A stretch of 64,000 nt of DNA from DASWJZ01 sp963814905 (GTDB lineage: Bacteria; Pseudomonadota; Alphaproteobacteria; Rhizobiales; Afifellaceae): contig CAWFEM010000003.1 of the NCBI GenBank assembly GCA_963814905.1, positions 93,981-157,980 of the forward strand, in the 5' to 3' direction. The number at the start of each line of letters is the position of its first letter. The first letter of the stretch is position 1. The position numbers were made by a program, and so were the translations under genes. The notes under the pieces were generated by a model. The model was not told where the DNA came from. It saw nothing but the letters and a program-made list of their open reading frames with translations, and ran no database searches. Below, piece by piece: positions 61,206 through 64,000 of the stretch.

Positions 61206-61430
61206 ATGAGCGCCACCGCTTCCGTTCTTCGAATTCCGGTCCAGGACCGTTCCGCCCCCGAGTTGCCTTCCTTGGCCGCTCTCGCGGGGAGCGTCGCAAA
61301 CTTCTTCCGCGCGCGCTGGGTCTACCACTCCACCGTCGCAAGGCTGGAGAACAGCAGCGAGCGCGTGCTCCAGGACATCGGCGCCGCGCACGGGGTGGAA
61401 GAATTCGCCCGCCGCGCCGCCGGCCTGTGA
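61206..61430 (+). CDS. Small DUF1127-like protein (74 residues)
   Basis: A 74-residue protein with a DUF1127-like C-terminal half (ARLENSSERVLQDIGAAHG), degenerate relative to the classic L-x(2)-LSDRELxDIGLxR core. The first half has a Ser/Ala-rich segment (MSATASVLRIPVQDRSAPEL). CAGGAGACAATC precedes ATG 61206. It lies 36 bases before a second small gene on the same strand. The function is unknown. Confidence 0.7.
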   Translation: MSATASVLRIPVQDRSAPELPSLAALAGSVANFFRARWVYHSTVARLENSSERVLQDIGAAHGVEEFARRAAGL

Positions 61431-61466
61431 CCCGCCAACCTCTGAAATCCAATCTGGAATGACATT

Positions 61467-61709
61467 ATGACCGATATCGCCACCCACCACTTCTATTTGG
61501 CCGCCCCCACGCCGATCGACGCGCGCATCACCGCTCTTCGGGACGCCATCGCGGCCTATCGCCAGTCGCGCGAGACCTATCGCCAGCAGCGCGAGGTCTA
61601 TCTGCGCACGCTGCGCGAGCTTCGCTCCTACAAGCCGTGGGAGATGCACGATCTGCGGATCGACCCCGCCGACTTCGAGGCCGTCGCCCGCCAGCAGGCG
61701 GGCTGGTAG
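61467..61709 (+). CDS. Small DUF1127-like protein (80 residues)
   Basis: An 80-residue, helix-rich protein beginning MTDIATHHFYLAAPTPIDAR, with a charged coil (IAAYRQSRETYRQQREVYLR) and a DUF1127-like end (LRELRSYKPWEMHDLRIDPA, then DFEAVARQQAGW). The end fits the DUF1127 pattern (L-x-x-L-x-x-x-x-x-x-D-L-R-I) although the N-terminal coil is unusual. It forms a tandem pair with the gene at 61206. The function is unknown. Confidence 0.65.
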   Translation: MTDIATHHFYLAAPTPIDARITALRDAIAAYRQSRETYRQQREVYLRTLRELRSYKPWEMHDLRIDPADFEAVARQQAGW

Positions 61710-61728
61710 CCGCGCCGGCGGCGCGGGT

Positions 61729-61929
61729 TCAGCCCTCGAGCCGGCGCGCTTCTTCCTCAAGCAGGATCGGGATGCCGTCGCGGATCGGGAAAGCGAGCTT
61801 CGCCGCGTGGCTCACCAGTTCCTGCCGATCGCGGTCATAGATCAGCGTCGTCTTCGTCACCGGGCAGACGAGGATCTCAAGGAGCTTCGGATCGACCGCC
61901 CGGCCGCCGCCGGTCTCGCGTTCGCTCAT
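61729..61929 (-). CDS. Trm112-family zinc-ribbon-like protein
   Basis: A 66-residue protein with the family core LLEILVCPVTKTTLIYDRDR and the C-terminal AFPIRDGIPILLEEEARRL. Bacterial members (YcaR type) resemble Trm112, which stabilises methyltransferases in eukaryotes and archaea. The second Cys pair is absent, so zinc binding is unlikely. It is part of the conserved proX-trx-LON-Trm112 cluster, reading in the same direction. Confidence 0.85.
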   Translation of the reverse strand: MSERETGGGRAVDPKLLEILVCPVTKTTLIYDRDRQELVSHAAKLAFPIRDGIPILLEEEARRLEG

Positions 61930-61981
61930 GAGGCGTTTCCTCTATTCTTCGTTCGCCCAGCCGGGCGATCTCTTCCCTGGC

Positions 61982-62033
61982 GCGTGATCTTATCCGAAAA
62001 CCGGTATCCGCTTCTCGGGATCATGCTTGTCTA
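61982..62033 (-). repeat. Dispersed hairpin repeat, copy E
   Basis: On the minus strand this lies directly after the LON-domain gene stop codon: TAG-ACA-AGCATGATCCCGAG and on to CGGATAAGATCACGC. The arms GATCATGC (62019-62026) and GCGTGATC (61982-61989) pair. It separates the LON-domain gene from Trm112. Confidence 0.7.
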
Positions 62034-62708
62034 TTGCAGCGGCGCGGAGGGCGCGTTCGCCCCGGCAAGCGCCATCTCCGTGATGGTGATGAGCGTGCGC
62101 GCCCGCGTCGCGTGGTCGGGCAATTCAAGCAGCGCCTGTTTCTCCTGCGGTCCCCATGGGCTCATCATGGAGAGCGCGGTGACAAGGCCGGCATTGGAGG
62201 CGCGGTTGACGCTGTCCCAATCGGCGTCCAGCTCGTTCGCTTCCAGATAGTCGCGGAAGGTGCGGAGCAGCGCGGAGCGGTCGACGGCCTCCTCGCCAGA
62301 GAGCGGCTCGGCGAGGTCGGTGAAATCCTCCACCGAGATCACGCATTGGCGGTAGGGCGTGATCGCGGCGACCTCCTCCAGCACGCGGAAGCGGCTGACG
62401 CCGCCGAGCACGATCGCGTAGCGGCCGTCGCCGGTCTCGGAGAACTGCGTGATGCGTCCGAGGCAGCCGACCTCGCAAAGCGGCGGCGCCATCGCCTGCC
62501 GCGGCGCATCGAACGCCGGCTGGATCATGCCGATCAGGCGGTCGCCCGCGATCGCCGCGTCGATCATCGCAAGATAGCGCGGCTCGAAGATGTTGAGCGG
62601 CATCTGCCCGCTCGGCAGCAGCAGCGCGCCGGCAAGGGGGAAGACCGGCACGCGATCGGGAAGGTCGCTCGCGCGTTCGTAGAGCCTGTTTCCCGCTATC
62701 ACCGCCAT
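62031..62708 (-). CDS. LON N-terminal (substrate-binding) domain protein
   Basis: A 225-residue protein made of the Lon N-terminal domain only, without ATPase or protease. The family strings are RVPVFPLAGALLLPSGQMPL, NIFEPRYLAMIDAAIAGDRL and EVGCLGRITQFSETGDGRYA. It is predicted cytosolic. Its role is unknown. It lies 20 bases after a thioredoxin-TPR gene on the same strand, a conserved pair in alphaproteobacteria. Its stop is next to a dispersed repeat. Confidence 0.88.
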   Translation of the reverse strand: MAVIAGNRLYERASDLPDRVPVFPLAGALLLPSGQMPLNIFEPRYLAMIDAAIAGDRLIGMIQPAFDAPRQAMAPPLCEVGCLGRITQFSETGDGRYAIVLGGVSRFRVLEEVAAITPYRQCVISVEDFTDLAEPLSGEEAVDRSALLRTFRDYLEANELDADWDSVNRASNAGLVTALSMMSPWGPQEKQALLELPDHATRARTLITITEMALAGANAPSAPLQ

Positions 62709-62728
62709 CGGCGCATCCTCTCCTGGTC

Positions 62729-63664
62729 TCAGGCGAAAAGCAGAGACGACAGGCGTTGGCGGCCCGAGAGCACGGCCGGATCTTTCGGGCCCCAGGCCTC
62801 GAAGAACTGCACGAGCTGTTTGCGCGCCGCCTCATCGTTCCATGTGCGGTTCCGCCGCACGATCTCCAGAAGCGCCTCCACCGCGCCGGCGCGGTCGCCC
62901 TGGCCGTTCAACACGACGGCGAGGTCGAAACGCGCCTGGTGGTCGTTCGGATCGGCTTCCAGGCGGCCACGGAGTTCCGCCGGCGAGCCGAGCTTCTCCG
63001 CCTGCGAGGCCAAATCGAGCGCGGTGCGCGCGCCGGCGATCGCCGGATCGTTCTCCTGCTCCGGCGTCAGTCCGGCGAGAAGCCCGCGCGCCTGCGCCAA
63101 TTCGCCGAGCGCGACGAAGCAGCGGATCAGCCCGCCGAGCGCGGGCATGTTGTTGGGATCCGCCTGCAGCACGCCCGAATAGAGCGCCGCGGCGTTGGCG
63201 AAATCGCGCGCGGCAAGCGCGTCGTCGCCGGCCTTGAGCGTTTCCGCCGCGTCGTCGCCCCCGGCGTCGGGTCCGGCGATGCGGTCGATGAAGGCGGTGA
63301 CCTGGCTTTCCGGGATCGCGCCCATGAAGCCGTCGAGCGGCTGGCCGTCCTTGAACGCGATAACCGCCGGGATCGACTGGATGCCGAGCTGGCCGGCAAT
63401 CTGCGGGTGGTCGTCGATGTTCATCTTGACGAGCCGTACCCTGCCCTTCGCCGCCTTGACGGCCTTCTCAAGCACCGGCGTCAGCTGCTTGCAGGGCCCG
63501 CACCAGGGCGCCCAGAAATCGACCAGGACCGGCACGCTTCGCGACGCGTCGAGCACGTCGGCGGCGAAAGTCTCGGTGGTCGTTTCCTTGATGAGATCGG
63601 CCGCAGGACCTTGAGCGGCCGCAGCGGCGCCGTCCTGACCGAAGATGAGAGATTCGGCGCTCAT
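62729..63664 (-). CDS. Thioredoxin-TPR chaperone (CnoX/YbbN family)
   Basis: A 311-residue two-part protein. The N-terminal thioredoxin domain keeps the redox motif WCGPC (Cys55 and Cys58, in VLVDFWAPWCGPCKQLTPVL), unlike E. coli CnoX, which has lost it. The C-terminal half is TPR-like (AARDFANAAALYSGVLQADP, then NDHQARFDLAVVLNGQGDRA). Family members hold unfolded proteins under oxidative stress and pass them to GroEL or DnaK. Upstream of the LON-domain gene, same strand. Confidence 0.9.
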   Translation of the reverse strand: MSAESLIFGQDGAAAAAQGPAADLIKETTTETFAADVLDASRSVPVLVDFWAPWCGPCKQLTPVLEKAVKAAKGRVRLVKMNIDDHPQIAGQLGIQSIPAVIAFKDGQPLDGFMGAIPESQVTAFIDRIAGPDAGGDDAAETLKAGDDALAARDFANAAALYSGVLQADPNNMPALGGLIRCFVALGELAQARGLLAGLTPEQENDPAIAGARTALDLASQAEKLGSPAELRGRLEADPNDHQARFDLAVVLNGQGDRAGAVEALLEIVRRNRTWNDEAARKQLVQFFEAWGPKDPAVLSGRQRLSSLLFA

Positions 63665-63745
63665 GGGCGCTCCCTTTGTTCGCTCACTACTTGCGTTCAG
63701 GCCCTATGTGGCGGGTTTTCGCCGGCTTTCCAATGCCTCTTTGCC

Positions 63746-64000
63746 TCACCCCCCTTCGGAGACGGTGAGAACGGTCGGCGGATGACTCGCATGGCGGAGA
63801 AAGGCGAGGAAATCCTCCCGTCCGATGGTCGTCGTCGCGACGTTCTCCAGAGGATGAAAATTCAGCTTGTCGTGGCGCAGGAGCGGCGCGTCGAGGATCA
63901 CCGCGACGCGCCCGGCGCTGTCGTTGACGACGCCGAACGGCGTGACGGACCCGGGCACCACGCCGAGCAGCTCCAAGAGCAGCTCCGGCCGGCCGAAAGA
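63746..64000 (-). CDS. Prolyl-tRNA editing protein ProX/YbaK-like, C-terminal part (runs off the window)
   Basis: The frame enters at base 64000 without a start and ends at 63746, giving 84 residues. The sequence SFGRPELLLELLGVVPGSVT continues with PFGVVNDSAGRVAVILDAPL and FHPLENVATTTIGREDF, typical of the ProX/PrdX deacylase family that clears Ala-tRNA(Pro). The N-terminal part is outside the window. It is upstream of the thioredoxin-TPR gene on the same strand, a conserved neighbour. Confidence 0.85.
   Translation of the reverse strand, partial: SFGRPELLLELLGVVPGSVTPFGVVNDSAGRVAVILDAPLLRHDKLNFHPLENVATTTIGREDFLAFLRHASHPPTVLTVSEGG

Overview
The window is GC-rich chromosomal DNA from an alphaproteobacterium, almost certainly of the order Hyphomicrobiales (Rhizobiales). 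The evidence is protein content (Rhizobium-type PmtA and OlsB lipid enzymes, extended IF-1, orphan CenR-like regulator, DUF1127 peptides), gene order (dnaK-dnaJ-pmtA; grpE-hrcA/rph-rdgB-hemW; ppsR-maf-aroE-coaE-dnaQ facing hemE-hemJ-rho; mnmE-mnmG-rsmG-parA-parB; proX-trx-LON-Trm112 through ubiH/tesB/glnK/amtB/ftsK/lolA/xthA) and two perfect CtrA boxes (TTAA-N7-TTAA). No rRNA, tRNA, CRISPR array, prophage or insertion sequence was seen.

Layout. 1-7 kb: start of a sensor kinase, ahcY (broken by one extra base), a sugar dehydrogenase, pmtA, dnaJ, and dnaK with a heat-shock promoter. 7-15 kb: alkB, lepB, pyrE, a glyoxalase-fold protein, grpE, hrcA, rph, rdgB, hemW and a PepSY peptide. 15-26 kb: infA, cspA, a LppC-type lipoprotein, rsmI, yraN, gshB, a hicAB toxin-antitoxin pair, comM (broken by one extra base), olsB, smr, mltA and tim44. 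26-31 kb: fxsA, secB, then the minus-strand run ppsR-maf-aroE-coaE-dnaQ. 31-42 kb: the probable replication origin beside hemE, then plus-strand hemE, hemJ, rho, mnmE, mnmG, rsmG, parA, parB, with a vapBC pair and a yyaL-type gene set into the rho-mnmE interval. 42-47 kb: leuS-lptE-holA. 47-64 kb: yggS, a HerA-like ATPase, small cell-surface and regulatory genes, xthA, lolA, ftsK, amtB, glnK, tesB, a UbiH-type monooxygenase, two small peptides, Trm112, LON, a thioredoxin-TPR protein and the end of a prolyl-tRNA deacylase.

How it works together. The 384-base gap between ppsR and hemE has the hallmarks of an alphaproteobacterial chromosomal origin: a strand switch, an AT-rich tract, DnaA-box-like sequences, three GANTC methylation sites and a perfect CtrA box. 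About 7-9 kb away, three parS-like sequences flank mnmG next to parAB, so replication start and centromere are close together. A second perfect CtrA box lies just upstream of ftsK, tying chromosome translocation and division to the same cell-cycle regulator.

Two further points. Five copies of a dispersed hairpin repeat all sit directly at the 3' end of a minus-strand gene in the same orientation, four or five of them at or on the stop codon. Three conserved genes (ahcY, comM, parB) each carry a single extra base, which is more easily explained by sequence error than by three independent gene losses.
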